NCBI RefSeq assembly: GCF_000143985.1
Contig: NC_014364.1
Coordinates: forward strand, 248,001-312,000
DNA length: 64,000 bases
Source: Sediminispirochaeta smaragdinae DSM 11293
GTDB lineage: Bacteria; Spirochaetota; Spirochaetia; DSM-16054; Sediminispirochaetaceae
Reading direction: 5' to 3'
The position numbers and the translations under genes are program-made. A model generated the notes under the pieces. That model worked only from the letters and a program-made list of their open reading frames with translations, searched no databases and had not been told where the DNA came from. Numbering within the stretch: the stretch's first letter is position 1; each line of letters opens with the position of its first letter. Shown here piece by piece: positions 40,534 to 50,812 of this stretch.

Positions 40534-42120
40534 ATGACGAAATCCCACGTTTTTGGTGAGCTGGTCCGTGCCGGTTCCCGTCTTTCGGACGAGACCCGCT
40601 ATACCAGTCAGATCTCTATTCTAGTCGAGCAGGCGATTGATGTCTCCCGCTCATCCGTTGCGGCCCTTTTTGCCTATTCCGATCCGGAGAATCCTTCTGC
40701 ATTGTTGCGCAATGTATATCAGCGGGGGGATTATGAAATTCCGAATAGTATCGATCGTACTAGTGAAAGTGTTGCCTTCGTTGAAGAATGCGGCGAGAGT
40801 CTGATTCTTCATGATAGAGATCGCCCCTTCTTTTCAGATGCCTTTCTTCATCCGGATATGCGTAGCGGTATTATTTTGCCGCTCTTTACCCCACGATCGA
40901 AGCTTGCGCTTCTCTATCTTAATTCCATTCATCCCCGACACTACATGCAGGATCGTTTTTTGTTTCTTGATTCTCTTTCCACGCTTGCGGGTGGAATGCT
41001 TCACAGTTCCTTGCTCTATCGGGAACTTGATCGACAGCTGAAGTATACCGAAGCCCTTGAGCGATATCAGGAAAGCATCTTTTCTTCGATGACCGATCTT
41101 CTAATCACTACCGATGAAAGCGGTGCCATTCACTATTTCAACCGGGCCGCTGTCGAGCGATTCGGCCTGGATGAGAGTGCCTATGGGAAAAGTGTACGAG
41201 ATCTCTTTTCTTCCAATCTGAGTAAGGCTGTGTTGAGTGCCATCGCCGAATCGGATCGGGACGGGAAGGAACGGCCGGGGATTCAGGGAATTGCAAAGGG
41301 GATCATCATGGGCGATGGTCGGAAAGAGGATATCGACTTTGCCCTTACCATTGCTCCGTTACGAGGCAAGCGCGGCCGAAAAGAGGGGCTGACCTTGTTG
41401 TTTACCGATCAGAGCAGGGAACGAAAACTTCAAGACGATATGAAGGTTGCGGTGGAAGAGCGACGCGTCATTAAAAACATGTTCAGTCGCTATCTTTCCA
41501 GGGATATTGTTCAGGCCCTAACCGAACATCCCGAGCTTGTCCGACCGGGAGGAGCAAAGAAAATCGCGACCGTATTTTTTGCCGATATACGTGGTTATAC
41601 CTCCTTTTCCGAATCAAAAGAGCCTGAATATATCATCGAAGTCTTAAATGAGTACTTCAGCCAAGCGGTAGAGGTGGTGATCAAACATCGGGGCTACATC
41701 GATAAATTCATAGGTGATTGTATTATGGCTGCCTGGGGTGTCCCCGTATATTCCGATGAACAGGATGCAATTTCCGCCGTTTCCTGTGCAGTGGAAATTC
41801 AGGAACTGGTCAAGTCCAAAAAGCGTACCTTTTTTACCGGTGCCGCTTCGAAGCTTTCTATTGGTATCGGCATGCATACCGGCAGGCTTGTCGCCGGTAA
41901 CCTCGGCAGCAGCCGGAGAATGGATTATTCGGTTATCGGTGATACCGTCAATGTTGCTGCGCGATTGGAAGGGGTTGCGGGAAAGGGTGAGGTCATCATC
42001 ACCGAAGATACCAGATCCCTTATAGGAGAGCGTTTTAAACTTAAGGAGTTAGAGCCTGTCAAGGTTAAGGGAAAAGAGAAACCTATCCATATTTTCAATG
42101 TTCTGAAGCAGGTAAGCTAA
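40534..42120 (+). CDS. GAF-PAS class III adenylate cyclase
   Basis: A soluble class III nucleotide cyclase of 528 residues. A GAF domain spans about 1-170, a PAS domain about 185-300, and the cyclase domain about 340-525. Metal-binding Asp residues are D351 (FFADIRGYTSFSE) and D395 (KFIGDCIMAAWG). K391 and D464 (RRMDYSVIGDTVN) are the Lys-Asp pair that selects ATP, and N473/R477 lie in the transition-state motif NVAAR. This predicts cAMP production controlled by a small ligand or redox signal. The start is predicted leaderless. It is 10 nt upstream of, and probably co-transcribed with, the HEAT-repeat gene. Confidence 0.92.
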   Translation: MTKSHVFGELVRAGSRLSDETRYTSQISILVEQAIDVSRSSVAALFAYSDPENPSALLRNVYQRGDYEIPNSIDRTSESVAFVEECGESLILHDRDRPFFSDAFLHPDMRSGIILPLFTPRSKLALLYLNSIHPRHYMQDRFLFLDSLSTLAGGMLHSSLLYRELDRQLKYTEALERYQESIFSSMTDLLITTDESGAIHYFNRAAVERFGLDESAYGKSVRDLFSSNLSKAVLSAIAESDRDGKERPGIQGIAKGIIMGDGRKEDIDFALTIAPLRGKRGRKEGLTLLFTDQSRERKLQDDMKVAVEERRVIKNMFSRYLSRDIVQALTEHPELVRPGGAKKIATVFFADIRGYTSFSESKEPEYIIEVLNEYFSQAVEVVIKHRGYIDKFIGDCIMAAWGVPVYSDEQDAISAVSCAVEIQELVKSKKRTFFTGAASKLSIGIGMHTGRLVAGNLGSSRRMDYSVIGDTVNVAARLEGVAGKGEVIITEDTRSLIGERFKLKELEPVKVKGKEKPIHIFNVLKQVS

Positions 42121-42130
42121 AGGAGCGAAT

Positions 42131-44629
42131 ATGAACAGTGATTTTCTATCGATCAGAGTCGGAAATTTTCCTGTCTGGACGATTGCTGCGGCTGTTCTCG
42201 CGGTTATCGTTTGCATTGTCGTGATATTTCTGGCGATGAAAAGAAGATCAGCGGAAAAAAGTGTTAAGGAAAGAATCGATTCATTTCTTCGTCGTCCGGC
42301 CAAAAAAACGGCTCTTTGGATTTTGGAAGAGGCCCCGGATACGGGACTGTTTTCCGTTTTTTTGGCTGCGCTCGGTAATGAGAAAATCGCCACAGTGTTA
42401 CGAGCCTGGATTGAGGCCAGCGATGATCTTTTTGTATTTAGGCGAATTGCCCTCACAGGCAGGGGCGAATCCTTCGATGGAACAGAGGCCTTTCGCTTCT
42501 TTTCCCAGCAGCTTGACCGCATCCGGGAGATGACTGGTGATCCGGAATGGCCGGCCCGCTATATGGCGGTAAAGACCTTGCTTGCCGATGATGAGGAACG
42601 CTCCCGCCGTGCGCTTATTGAGCTGTTTCACGATCCCCATCCGCTTATCCGGCGAACCCTCATTGCGGAATTTCAGCCCAAGGATGATCAGGAGAAAGAT
42701 GAATTCTATAATCGTCTGATTGTTTTTCTTACCGATGATACGGCGTTTGAGGTTCGCAGTGAGGCGAAAAAACGACTCCTTTCGTCGTTTCCTGATCGTT
42801 ATGTTATCGATTTTTCCGACCTCTCGCCCGCTGCCGTACTTCATGTGGTCGAACAATTCGATCTTTCATCTGCCGAAGATCGAAAAAAAGCCTTTGCGCT
42901 GCTGGAGCATAAGGATTTGGAGATTCGCTTTGCCGCGGCCCAGTTCCTCCAGGAATCAGGGAGTTTGGATGCTCTTTTTACCGAGGCCGATGGAGAGGAT
43001 GTCGAGGGGCTGAAACGGGTGGAAATGCTTCTCGGTAATGCCGTCGAAGTGAATGTCGTCGGCTTCCTTAATAGCTTGCCCTCCTCTGAGAGCAGGGTGT
43101 CGCTTCAGATTGCTGCCGATCTTCTGCAAGATTCGGGGGATCGCGGTTTGATCGCCGATCTGCTTCGAAAGGTATTTCCTCTTGTTGGAGCAATCCGTGA
43201 AGAGAATGGGGTTTTTCGTGCGGACGATCCTGATCTGTTTCGGCTCTTTTCTTCCTCCCTTACCGCGGTGTGGGAGCGAGGGACCGAATCTTCCGTTTCT
43301 ATGGTGGTGGAAGAGCTGGATCGTCGGTGTCGACTCTCGGATGCCGGGGCTATATTAATACTTGATGCTTTGCCGCCGGGTTTCCCTCATCTCGTTCTTC
43401 CCGAATTACTCAAGATTCTTGAGGAAAATTTGTGTGATGAAAAAAATAGAAATGCTCTCCATGATGCTTTCCTGCGTTATTCTCCATCCCTGTACCTTGA
43501 TCGCCTGATGGATATCCTGAAAAGCGGTAGAGAAGGGTATGTCCATGCCGTTCGAATCTCCGCTCTGGTATTGCTTGGCAAACTGAAGGTGCCGTATTGC
43601 ATGCAGTTTCTTCTTGAACAGATGCCCGTGCTTCCTTTTGATGAGGCACGAGATTTTTCCCTCCATCTGAAAGAGTATGCCGGTACATTATTCCAGCAGC
43701 GTGTTCTCGACACACTGGAAAAAGATGATGGTAAGGTTCGTGCCGCACTCATCTCTGCAATCCCAGCCACAGGAGTAAAGGATTTTCTGATACCGATTCG
43801 TGATGCTGTGGGAGATGCCGATCCCGAGGTCAGACGGGCTGCCGTATGGGCGCTGCTTGAGTACGGCGACCAGAAGTCGATAAAATCTTCCTTCGATCTT
43901 CTTAGGGATCCCGTTGAACGGGTGCGGATGGAAGCTGCAAGGGCTCTTGGTTCCAAAGCCAGTGACTCAATGCTTGGAAATTTTGAAGATCTTATAGCCG
44001 ATGAAAACGAGGTTGAATCGGTAAAACTTGCTGCAATCAAAGGTCTCTCCCAATCTACCGGTCAGAGGGCCGTGGATATTCTTGTAAAATTTCTCAAAGA
44101 TCCTTCCGATGATTTGGCCGATCCCCTGATTGAGGCCCTTTCGAAGTTGCGGGAGAAAAAACAGGTTAAACAACTTATCGAGAAAATGAAGGACGCCGGA
44201 CCCGAGCTGCGGGAGCGTATCACTGTTGCCTTCGGACGGATGGGGAAAGAGGCTGAAGGACCATTGCTGGCCCTGCTTTCCGAGGAGATCGGCTCTTTAA
44301 CTCCTCTCATAACCGAGGTTCTTGAGGCAACAGGCTATGTCGAGCATGCGATTAGGAAACTAAACCATCGGGATCCTCGGGTGCGTAGGGAGGCTGCCGA
44401 AACCCTTTCCAAGATTGGAACCCTCGCGGCTTTTCGCGGAATCGTTCTTGCCGGACGCGATCCCGATCAGGAGGTTCGCGTGATGGTAACAAAGGCCCTT
44501 GAAAAGCTTGGGACCGAAAGCGGTAGGGAAATACTGGAGGCCTTGAAAGAGGATCCTGACAAGAAAATCAGGAAATACACACTTTGGGCCCTGGAACGGG
44601 TTGAAGCAAGATCCGGGGATGCGAAATAA
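42131..44629 (+). CDS. Membrane-anchored HEAT-repeat protein
   Basis: An 832-residue protein with one N-terminal membrane helix (about 15-37) and a long cytoplasmic part made of tandem HEAT/armadillo-type helical repeats. Clear ones are DAVGDADPEVRRAAVWALLEYG, RDPVERVRMEAARALGSKA, NHRDPRVRREAAETLSKIG and DPDKKIRKYTLWALERV in part. Such solenoids bind other proteins. AAAGGAG precedes the ATG. It is in an operon with the adenylate cyclase, which suggests a scaffold linking cAMP signalling to the membrane, although this is inference. It ends before a terminator shared with leuS. Confidence 0.83.
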   Translation: MNSDFLSIRVGNFPVWTIAAAVLAVIVCIVVIFLAMKRRSAEKSVKERIDSFLRRPAKKTALWILEEAPDTGLFSVFLAALGNEKIATVLRAWIEASDDLFVFRRIALTGRGESFDGTEAFRFFSQQLDRIREMTGDPEWPARYMAVKTLLADDEERSRRALIELFHDPHPLIRRTLIAEFQPKDDQEKDEFYNRLIVFLTDDTAFEVRSEAKKRLLSSFPDRYVIDFSDLSPAAVLHVVEQFDLSSAEDRKKAFALLEHKDLEIRFAAAQFLQESGSLDALFTEADGEDVEGLKRVEMLLGNAVEVNVVGFLNSLPSSESRVSLQIAADLLQDSGDRGLIADLLRKVFPLVGAIREENGVFRADDPDLFRLFSSSLTAVWERGTESSVSMVVEELDRRCRLSDAGAILILDALPPGFPHLVLPELLKILEENLCDEKNRNALHDAFLRYSPSLYLDRLMDILKSGREGYVHAVRISALVLLGKLKVPYCMQFLLEQMPVLPFDEARDFSLHLKEYAGTLFQQRVLDTLEKDDGKVRAALISAIPATGVKDFLIPIRDAVGDADPEVRRAAVWALLEYGDQKSIKSSFDLLRDPVERVRMEAARALGSKASDSMLGNFEDLIADENEVESVKLAAIKGLSQSTGQRAVDILVKFLKDPSDDLADPLIEALSKLREKKQVKQLIEKMKDAGPELRERITVAFGRMGKEAEGPLLALLSEEIGSLTPLITEVLEATGYVEHAIRKLNHRDPRVRREAAETLSKIGTLAAFRGIVLAGRDPDQEVRVMVTKALEKLGTESGREILEALKEDPDKKIRKYTLWALERVEARSGDAK

Positions 44630-44658
44630 AAAAAGCCCCTGCCGTTTTCGGCAGGGGC
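44628..44658 (-). terminator. Intrinsic terminator of leuS
   Basis: A perfect 10-bp GC-rich stem (44635-44644 with 44649-44658) and a 4-nt loop. On the minus strand it is followed by seven T residues, so it mainly terminates leuS. It may also stop transcripts of the HEAT-repeat gene arriving from the other side. Confidence 0.88.
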
Positions 44659-44676
44659 ACTGCTATGCTTTTGTGA

Positions 44677-47088
44677 TTATTTTCCAATAACGATATTGAC
44701 CAGCTTATCGGGAACGGCAATCACCTTCATTACCCTTTTCCCGTCGATCAGCTCTTGTATCCGTTCGTTGGCCATGGCCTGTTTTTCAAGTTCTTCTTTT
44801 GCCATACCGACGGGAAGCATGCACTTGGCCCGTACCTTTCCGTTTACCTGAAAAACAACTTCGGTTTCATTTTCCTGGCACAATGCTTCGTCCCACTGGG
44901 GCCATGGCTCGTAGGCCAGCGTCTCGTTATGACCGAGACGATCCCAGAGTTCTTCGGCAAGATGGGGAGCATACGGAGCAATGATCAACACAAAGGGCTC
45001 CCATATTTCCCGGTACAGTTTCTCACTTTTGAACATCTCATTGATGAAAATCATCATCTGAGCGATGGCCGTATTAAACTCCAAGGCGGCGGTATCCTGA
45101 CTTACCTTACGGATGGTCTGATGAAGTATCTTTTTCTGATCATCAGGGGCAGGGCCATCGATCACATCCCGTTCCCCAAGGCGCCAGACTCGGTCGAGAA
45201 AGCGGTGGACACCTGCTAATCCGTTGGTCGACCACGGCTTTGAAACCTGCAGCGGTCCCATGAACATCTCATAGACCCGCATCGAATCGGCACCGTACTC
45301 CTTGATAATATCATCGGGATTAATGACATTACCGAGGCTCTTGGACATCTTGACGCCACCTTCTCCCAGGATCATGCCCTGATTGACCAGGCGCTGAAAG
45401 GGTTCGGTGGTATTAACGGCGCCGATTTCATGCAACACCTTGTGCCAGAAACGGCTGTAGAGAAGGTGCAGTACCGCATGTTCGGCACCTCCGACGTAGA
45501 GGTCAACCGGCATCCAATAATCGATCTTGTCCCGTGAAGCAAATTTTTTATCGTTATGTGGATCAAGATAGCGAAGATAGTACCAGCAGCTACCGGCCCA
45601 CTGGGGCATGGTGTTTGTTTCCCGCTTTGCCGGTCCCCCGCATTTCGGACAGGTCGTATTGACCCATTCATTAATGGCAGCAAGGGGCGATTCTCCGGTT
45701 CCTGTCGGCGCATAACTTTCGACTTCTGGAAGAGTCAGAGGCAGATCTTCTTCCGCCAGTGGAACGACACCGCACTTTTCACAGTGTACGATGGGAATCG
45801 GCTCACCCCAGTAGCGCTGACGGCTGAAGATCCAGTCTCTGAGCTTGTAGTTGATAGAACGTTTGCCCAGCTTTCGTTCTTCGAGCCAGTCGAGCATCTT
45901 GGCAATGGCTTCTTCCTTACCAAGGCCGTCGAGAAAGCCGGAATTAACATGAACACCGTCGCCTGTATAGGCTTCGGACTCGATATCGCCGCCTTCAAGA
46001 ACGCGAATAATCGGGATATCGAACTTTTTTGCAAACTCCCAGTCTCGCTGATCATGGGCCGGGACCGCCATAATGGCACCGGAACCGTATGATATCAGAA
46101 CGTAGTCCGCAATCCATACCGGAATTTTTTCTCCGTTGACAGGATTGACGGCATAGGCGCCGGAAAAAACACCGGTTTTATCTTTTGCAAGATCGGTTCT
46201 TTCAAGATCCGATTTCTTCGCCGCTTCATCCAGGTATGCTTGTACCGCAGCCTTCTGCCCCTCTGTAGTGATTTTGGCAACCAGCGGATGTTCGGGGGCA
46301 AGCACCATATAGGTTGCTCCGAACAGGGTGTCGGGACGGGTCGTGTAGACCGTTATTTCATCCTCGGTACCTTCGACAGTGAAGACCACATCGGCCCCTT
46401 CACTGCGACCGATCCAGTTTCGTTGCATCGTTTTGATCGCTTCCGACCAGTTGAGGTCCTCTAAGCCCTCAAGAAGCTGATCGGCATAGGTGGTGATCTT
46501 TAGAATCCACTGTCGAATATTCTTTCTTGTCACCTGAGCACCGCAACGCTCGCATTTCCCCTCTTTTACCTCTTCGTTGGCAAGCCCTGTCTTACAGGAT
46601 GGGCACCAGTTGATAGGTGTTTGCGATTCGTACGCCAGTCCTTTTTTGAAGAGCTGAAGAAATATCCACTGGGTCCAGCGGTAGTACTCGATTTTATGGG
46701 TTGATATTTCCCGATCCCAGTCGTAAGAAAAACCCAGCCGTTTAATCTGGGAGCGGAACATATCGATATTTGATTCGGTGGTAGCCTTCGGGTGCGTACC
46801 CGTCTTGATGGCATAGTTTTCCGCCGGTAGACCAAAAGAGTCGAAACCCATAGGGTGTAGGACGTTGTAGCCGTTCATCCTCAAGTATCTGCAATATATG
46901 TCGGTGGCGGTATAGCCTTCCGGATGGCCGACATGAAGCCCTTGACTGGAGGGATAGGGAAACATATCAAGGACATAAACCCGCTTTTCCGGCGGGATCG
47001 CAGGATCTTCAACAACGTGAAAACTCTTGTTACGTTCCCAGTAATCCTGCCATTTTTTCTCGATATCTGCGAAGGGATATTTGCTCAT
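44677..47088 (-). CDS. leuS: Leucyl-tRNA synthetase
   Basis: Charges tRNA-Leu. The 803-residue class I synthetase has the HIGH-type motif in [21 protein letters not shown], the zinc-type [13 protein letters not shown] and CERCGAQV pairs, the editing domain ([20 protein letters not shown] in part), and KMSKSLGNV for the KMSKS loop. I chose ATG 47088 ([13 protein letters not shown]). The same frame continues upstream to TTG 47124, but that codon is itself part of a TTGACG -35 whose TATCAT -10 ends 7 nt before ATG 47088. This predicts a leaderless leuS mRNA. The terminator lies just downstream. Confidence 0.95.
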   Translation of the reverse strand: MSKYPFADIEKKWQDYWERNKSFHVVEDPAIPPEKRVYVLDMFPYPSSQGLHVGHPEGYTATDIYCRYLRMNGYNVLHPMGFDSFGLPAENYAIKTGTHPKATTESNIDMFRSQIKRLGFSYDWDREISTHKIEYYRWTQWIFLQLFKKGLAYESQTPINWCPSCKTGLANEEVKEGKCERCGAQVTRKNIRQWILKITTYADQLLEGLEDLNWSEAIKTMQRNWIGRSEGADVVFTVEGTEDEITVYTTRPDTLFGATYMVLAPEHPLVAKITTEGQKAAVQAYLDEAAKKSDLERTDLAKDKTGVFSGAYAVNPVNGEKIPVWIADYVLISYGSGAIMAVPAHDQRDWEFAKKFDIPIIRVLEGGDIESEAYTGDGVHVNSGFLDGLGKEEAIAKMLDWLEERKLGKRSINYKLRDWIFSRQRYWGEPIPIVHCEKCGVVPLAEEDLPLTLPEVESYAPTGTGESPLAAINEWVNTTCPKCGGPAKRETNTMPQWAGSCWYYLRYLDPHNDKKFASRDKIDYWMPVDLYVGGAEHAVLHLLYSRFWHKVLHEIGAVNTTEPFQRLVNQGMILGEGGVKMSKSLGNVINPDDIIKEYGADSMRVYEMFMGPLQVSKPWSTNGLAGVHRFLDRVWRLGERDVIDGPAPDDQKKILHQTIRKVSQDTAALEFNTAIAQMMIFINEMFKSEKLYREIWEPFVLIIAPYAPHLAEELWDRLGHNETLAYEPWPQWDEALCQENETEVVFQVNGKVRAKCMLPVGMAKEELEKQAMANERIQELIDGKRVMKVIAVPDKLVNIVIGK

Positions 47089-47095
47089 AATCGTC

Positions 47096-47124
47096 ATGAT
47101 ATCGTCACGATCGGTGTGCGTCAA
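47096..47124 (-). promoter_or_regulatory. leuS promoter with predicted leaderless start
   Basis: On the minus strand TTGACG (47124-47119), a 17-nt spacer and TATCAT (47101-47096), then 7 nt and ATG 47088. Confidence 0.68.
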
Positions 47125-47143
47125 TGAGCCTATGCTTACGGAC

Positions 47144-48406
47144 CTATTCTTCTTCCTTGTCGGCCGGTTCGAATATAAGCGACTCGATTCTGTTACCGCT
47201 ACGACTTTCGATGGTAAAACACCCTGCTCCGGTATCTATCCGCTGCCCCTTTTCCGGAATTATTCCAAGGTATTCGGTCAAAAATCCCGCAATAGTCTGG
47301 ACATACTTGCTGTGAGGCAAGACCACTTCAAAACGGTCGGTTACTTGCAGAAGGCTGGTGTCTCCCATGATTCTGAAACGTCCCGGTTCGATTTGAGTAA
47401 TCTTCTCAAACCCCTTTATCTCGTTTTCATCGTAGAGTTCGCCAAAAAGTTCCTCGGCAATATCTTCAAGCGTGACCACTCCTGCCAAACCTCCGTATTC
47501 ATCCATGACTACCGCAAGATTCAGCTTTTCTTTTTTGAATTGGAAAAAGAGCTCACTTACCTTTCTGTTCTCAAAAACAAAGATCGGCTCCACCATCAAC
47601 TCTTTTGCCTTACGCTTTCGTGCTTTATCTGCTCCTTCCGCCAGAGCCTCCATGATGTTCCGGTATAAAAGGATTCCGACTATATGTTCAGGATCTTCCT
47701 GGTAGACTGGGATTCTACTGAAGCCGTTCTCGATGATCTTGGGGAGCAGAACCTCTATCGTTGCTTCCTGGTCAACAAGAAAGAGGTCCGTTCTGTGAGT
47801 CATAATCGAACCGACGGTGATATCGTTGAAACGGAAGACTCCACGGACCATCCTTGTCTCGTAATCCTCAACCACTCCCTCGTGTTCCGCAAGACTTACC
47901 ATGTGAAGTATTCCCTCCAGGCTGATCTTTGAACTGCGCTCTTTCGGTGTGAACAGCTTGGTAATAGCCATGCTGATGGTACCGATCATTGCAATGAAGG
48001 GCAGCAGGATGATGGAAAGTATGCGGATCGGATAAGCCATGGCGAGGCATATCCGTTCATTGTGGATAATTGCTATCTGTTTTGGGGTGACTTCGGCAAA
48101 GATAAGAATGACGAGGGTAAGGACCCCTGTCATAATACCGACGGCGGCACTGCCGAAGGTTTTGATGGTGAGCTGAGTGGCCAATGCCGAAGCTGCTATA
48201 TTTACCAAATTATTACCGAAAAGAATGGTTGTCAGCAGCGTATCCGGTCGTTTCGATAGGTGTGCAACCAGTTTTCCCGTTTTTCCCTGTCTGCTGGACA
48301 GAATTTGGAGCTGCACAATCGACAAACTGGTAAAGGCTGTTTCCGTGGAAGAAAAGACCGCGGACAAAAAAATGAGTACTATTAATGTGAATAGTGGAAC
48401 GACCAT
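47144..48406 (-). CDS. CNNM/CorC (HlyC/TlyC-type) membrane protein
   Basis: A 420-residue protein with an N-terminal DUF21/CNNM membrane domain (about 1-140, four hydrophobic segments, [12 protein letters not shown] and [14 protein letters not shown] motifs). A CBS-pair follows (about 195-320, with [12 protein letters not shown] and [10 protein letters not shown]), then a C-terminal CorC/HlyC domain (about 335-415, [12 protein letters not shown]). Relatives transport or sense Mg2+ and divalent cations, although spirochaetal versions were named haemolysins. A possible role in cation balance is therefore the safer call. ATG 48406 is 8 nt after a GATAAT and lacks a Shine-Dalgarno. It is followed by the leuS promoter. 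Confidence 0.9.
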   Translation of the reverse strand: MVVPLFTLIVLIFLSAVFSSTETAFTSLSIVQLQILSSRQGKTGKLVAHLSKRPDTLLTTILFGNNLVNIAASALATQLTIKTFGSAAVGIMTGVLTLVILIFAEVTPKQIAIIHNERICLAMAYPIRILSIILLPFIAMIGTISMAITKLFTPKERSSKISLEGILHMVSLAEHEGVVEDYETRMVRGVFRFNDITVGSIMTHRTDLFLVDQEATIEVLLPKIIENGFSRIPVYQEDPEHIVGILLYRNIMEALAEGADKARKRKAKELMVEPIFVFENRKVSELFFQFKKEKLNLAVVMDEYGGLAGVVTLEDIAEELFGELYDENEIKGFEKITQIEPGRFRIMGDTSLLQVTDRFEVVLPHSKYVQTIAGFLTEYLGIIPEKGQRIDTGAGCFTIESRSGNRIESLIFEPADKEEE

Positions 48407-48414
48407 AGAGTTTT

Positions 48415-48442
48415 ATTATCATAGCAGTTTTTTTCCGAACAA
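48415..48442 (-). promoter_or_regulatory. Promoter of the CNNM/CorC-type gene
   Basis: On the minus strand TTGTTC (48442-48437), a 16-nt spacer and GATAAT (48420-48415), 8 nt before ATG 48406. It is back-to-back with the htpG promoter. Confidence 0.55.
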
Positions 48443-48456
48443 TCCAATCTCGGAAT

Positions 48457-48486
48457 TTGCCGATCGAAGAGGATTATCAGTATATT
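48457..48486 (+). promoter_or_regulatory. htpG promoter
   Basis: TTGCCG (48457-48462), an 18-nt spacer and TATATT (48481-48486), giving a leader of about 35 nt. No CIRCE inverted repeat is visible nearby. Confidence 0.55.
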
Positions 48487-48528
48487 TTCTTCAACCTCAA
48501 GAAAAAACTGAATTCAGGAGATCTGTTT

Positions 48529-50400
48529 ATGTCAAAGCACACATTTAAGACTGAGGTGTCCCAGCTTCTTCACCTCATCATCCACTCTCTCTACTCACAT
48601 AAGGAGATATTTTTGCGGGAGTTGGTATCCAATGCTTCCGATGCGCTGGATAAGCTGAAATACCTCACCCTTACGGATGACGCCTATAAGGAAATTGCCT
48701 TTGACCCAAAAATCGATATTTCCTTCCGGGAGAGCCCTTCCAAAACTATTACCATATCCGATGACGGAATTGGTATGAATAAAGAAGATCTCACCAACCA
48801 GCTTGGTACCATTGCTCGATCCGGAACCAAGGCCTTTATCGATCAGCTGTCAGGGGATGCGAAAAAGGATGCAAACCTAATCGGTCAATTCGGAGTCGGC
48901 TTTTACAGCTGCTTCATGGTCGCCGACAGGGTGGAAGTTCTGACGCGGAAGGCAGGAGAAGAACAGGCATGGCTGTGGAAAAGCGATGGGAAAAGCAATT
49001 TTACCATTGAAGAGGGACAGCGTGAGGAGCCCGGGACAACTATTACGCTTTTCCTGAACGACGAAGGTGCGGAATACGCCAGTCGTTGGGAGATTGATCA
49101 ACTGGTGAAGAAGTATTCCAACCATATTCCTTTTCCGATTTTTCTTAGCTACGACCAGAAGAAATACGACGATAAAGGTAAAGAGACTGGAGAGATCGAA
49201 CATAAACGGGAGCAGATCAATAGTGCCGCGGCACTCTGGAAGCGTCCCAAAAATGAGCTTACCGATGAAGATTATCACGAGTTCTACAAAAGTATCGGCC
49301 ACGACAGCGAGGAGCCGCTTCTCTATATTCATACGAAAGCGGAAGGAACCCTTGAGTACACGACCCTGTTTTTTGTTCCCAAGCATGCCCCCTTTGATCT
49401 TTATCAGGCCGATTACCGTCCCGGTGTAAAACTCTATGTGAAGCGGGTCTTCATTACCGATGATGAAAAGGAGTTGATGCCTACCTATCTCCGCTTCCTC
49501 CGCGGTGTGATCGATTCCGAGGATCTGCCCTTGAATGTAAGCCGGGAAATTCTTCAGCAAAACAGGGTTCTGAACAGTATCAGGACCGCATCGGTTAAGA
49601 AAGTTTTGGGCGAATTTAAAAGCCTGGCCGAGAACAATCCTGAAACATACAACGAGTTTATTACCGAGTATAACAGGCCCTTGAAAGAGGGGCTCTATTC
49701 TGATTTCGCTAACCGGGATCTTCTGTTGGAACTTGTTCGCTTTAAGTCAACATCGCAAGAAGGCTTTACCAGTCTTGCCGCATACAAAGAGCGCATGAAA
49801 GAGGATCAGAAGGCGATCTATTATATTACCGGAGGTGATGAAGAAACCCTTCGCAACAGCCCGCTTCTTGAGGCCTATAAGGGGAAGGGTGTCGAGGTTC
49901 TCGTCATGAATGATGAGATTGATGAGATCGTGGTACCTTCCATCGGTAAGTTTAACGATGTGGAATTAAAGGCTGTTAATCGCACAGGTGCTGCAGACGA
50001 CCTGAAAAGTGACGACGATAAGAAAACTGAAGAATCGGCAAAGCCCTTGATGGAGAAACTGAAAAAGGCCCTTGGTGATCGCGTTAAGGATGTTGTCGCC
50101 TCTACCCGTCTTTCCGACAGTCCCTCCTGTATCGTGGCCGACGAGGATGATCCCACGGCCCAGCTTCAGCAGATGCTCAAGGCGATGGGACAAAAAAACA
50201 TGCCCGAGTTCAAACCCATTCTTGAGGTAAACCCGACCCATCCCATAGTAAAAGGGCTTGAATCCTCCGGTGATGACGCTCTGATCGATGATGTTGCCCA
50301 GCTCTTGCTTGATCAGGCGTTGTTGATCGAAGGGGTAGAATTAAAAAAACCTGCAGAATTTGTAAGGCATCTCAACCGCATTCTGGAGAAAGCTCTCTGA
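48529..50400 (+). CDS. htpG: Chaperone HtpG (Hsp90)
   Basis: ATP-dependent Hsp90 chaperone, 623 residues. It has the GHKL ATP-binding motifs LRELVSNASDALDK (about 33-46), ISDDGIGMN and GQFGVGFYSCFMV, a middle domain with PLNVSREILQQNRVL, and a C-terminal dimerisation domain ending at NRILEKAL. The length matches bacterial HtpG. ATG 48529 is chosen because AGGAG is 9 nt upstream and homologues begin at this MSKHTFKTEV position; the upstream frame overlaps the promoter. A small NusG_II-type gene follows 19 nt later. Confidence 0.96.
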   Translation: MSKHTFKTEVSQLLHLIIHSLYSHKEIFLRELVSNASDALDKLKYLTLTDDAYKEIAFDPKIDISFRESPSKTITISDDGIGMNKEDLTNQLGTIARSGTKAFIDQLSGDAKKDANLIGQFGVGFYSCFMVADRVEVLTRKAGEEQAWLWKSDGKSNFTIEEGQREEPGTTITLFLNDEGAEYASRWEIDQLVKKYSNHIPFPIFLSYDQKKYDDKGKETGEIEHKREQINSAAALWKRPKNELTDEDYHEFYKSIGHDSEEPLLYIHTKAEGTLEYTTLFFVPKHAPFDLYQADYRPGVKLYVKRVFITDDEKELMPTYLRFLRGVIDSEDLPLNVSREILQQNRVLNSIRTASVKKVLGEFKSLAENNPETYNEFITEYNRPLKEGLYSDFANRDLLLELVRFKSTSQEGFTSLAAYKERMKEDQKAIYYITGGDEETLRNSPLLEAYKGKGVEVLVMNDEIDEIVVPSIGKFNDVELKAVNRTGAADDLKSDDDKKTEESAKPLMEKLKKALGDRVKDVVASTRLSDSPSCIVADEDDPTAQLQQMLKAMGQKNMPEFKPILEVNPTHPIVKGLESSGDDALIDDVAQLLLDQALLIEGVELKKPAEFVRHLNRILEKAL

Positions 50401-50419
50401 TTTGTGGTAGAGTCGTGGT

Positions 50420-50812
50420 ATGAATACCACCCGGCTGAAACGGTGGCCGCGTCCTTTGGACGCGGTCATTATCATTATAGCGGTACTTGTTATCGTTTTG
50501 ATTTCCATTGAGGTGTACGGAGGCAGGGGGAGTGCTGCTCGTCTGCTTGTTCAGAGTGAGGGGCGTACCTTTGTCTATCCCCTCGACCAGGACCGCATCC
50601 TTGAGGTAAAAGGCCCCCTGGGCATAACTACCATAGAGATACGTGACGGGCGGGCCAGATTTGTCGATTCTCCGTGTCGAGATAAGATATGTGTTGCCTA
50701 TGGGTGGCTTGAGAATCCCGGTGAATGGACCGCCTGCCTTCCCAATAAGGTCCTTGCTGCCATTGAGGACAATTCGTCGAAGGAAGCGTCAATTGACTTT
50801 CTTAGCTATTAA
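50420..50812 (+). CDS. NusG domain II-type membrane-anchored protein
   Basis: A 130-residue protein with one N-terminal membrane helix (about 14-34) and an exported NusG_II-like domain. It shows the family's paired-Cys pattern DSPCRDKICVAYGWLENPGEWTACLPN with three Cys. Such proteins are often encoded with ResB/CcsA or electron-transport genes and may handle thiols or haem, but the role is not established. It heads the cytochrome c assembly cassette: the ResB start lies 20 nt inside its 3' end. A weak extended -10 (TGGTAGAGT) ends 6 nt before the ATG. Confidence 0.72.
   Translation: MNTTRLKRWPRPLDAVIIIIAVLVIVLISIEVYGGRGSAARLLVQSEGRTFVYPLDQDRILEVKGPLGITTIEIRDGRARFVDSPCRDKICVAYGWLENPGEWTACLPNKVLAAIEDNSSKEASIDFLSY

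Noticed and set aside
47122-47124. TTG 47124 as the leuS start
   Set aside because: It lies in the -35 box of a TTGACG-17-TATCAT promoter, and homologues begin at MSKYPF-like sequence downstream.
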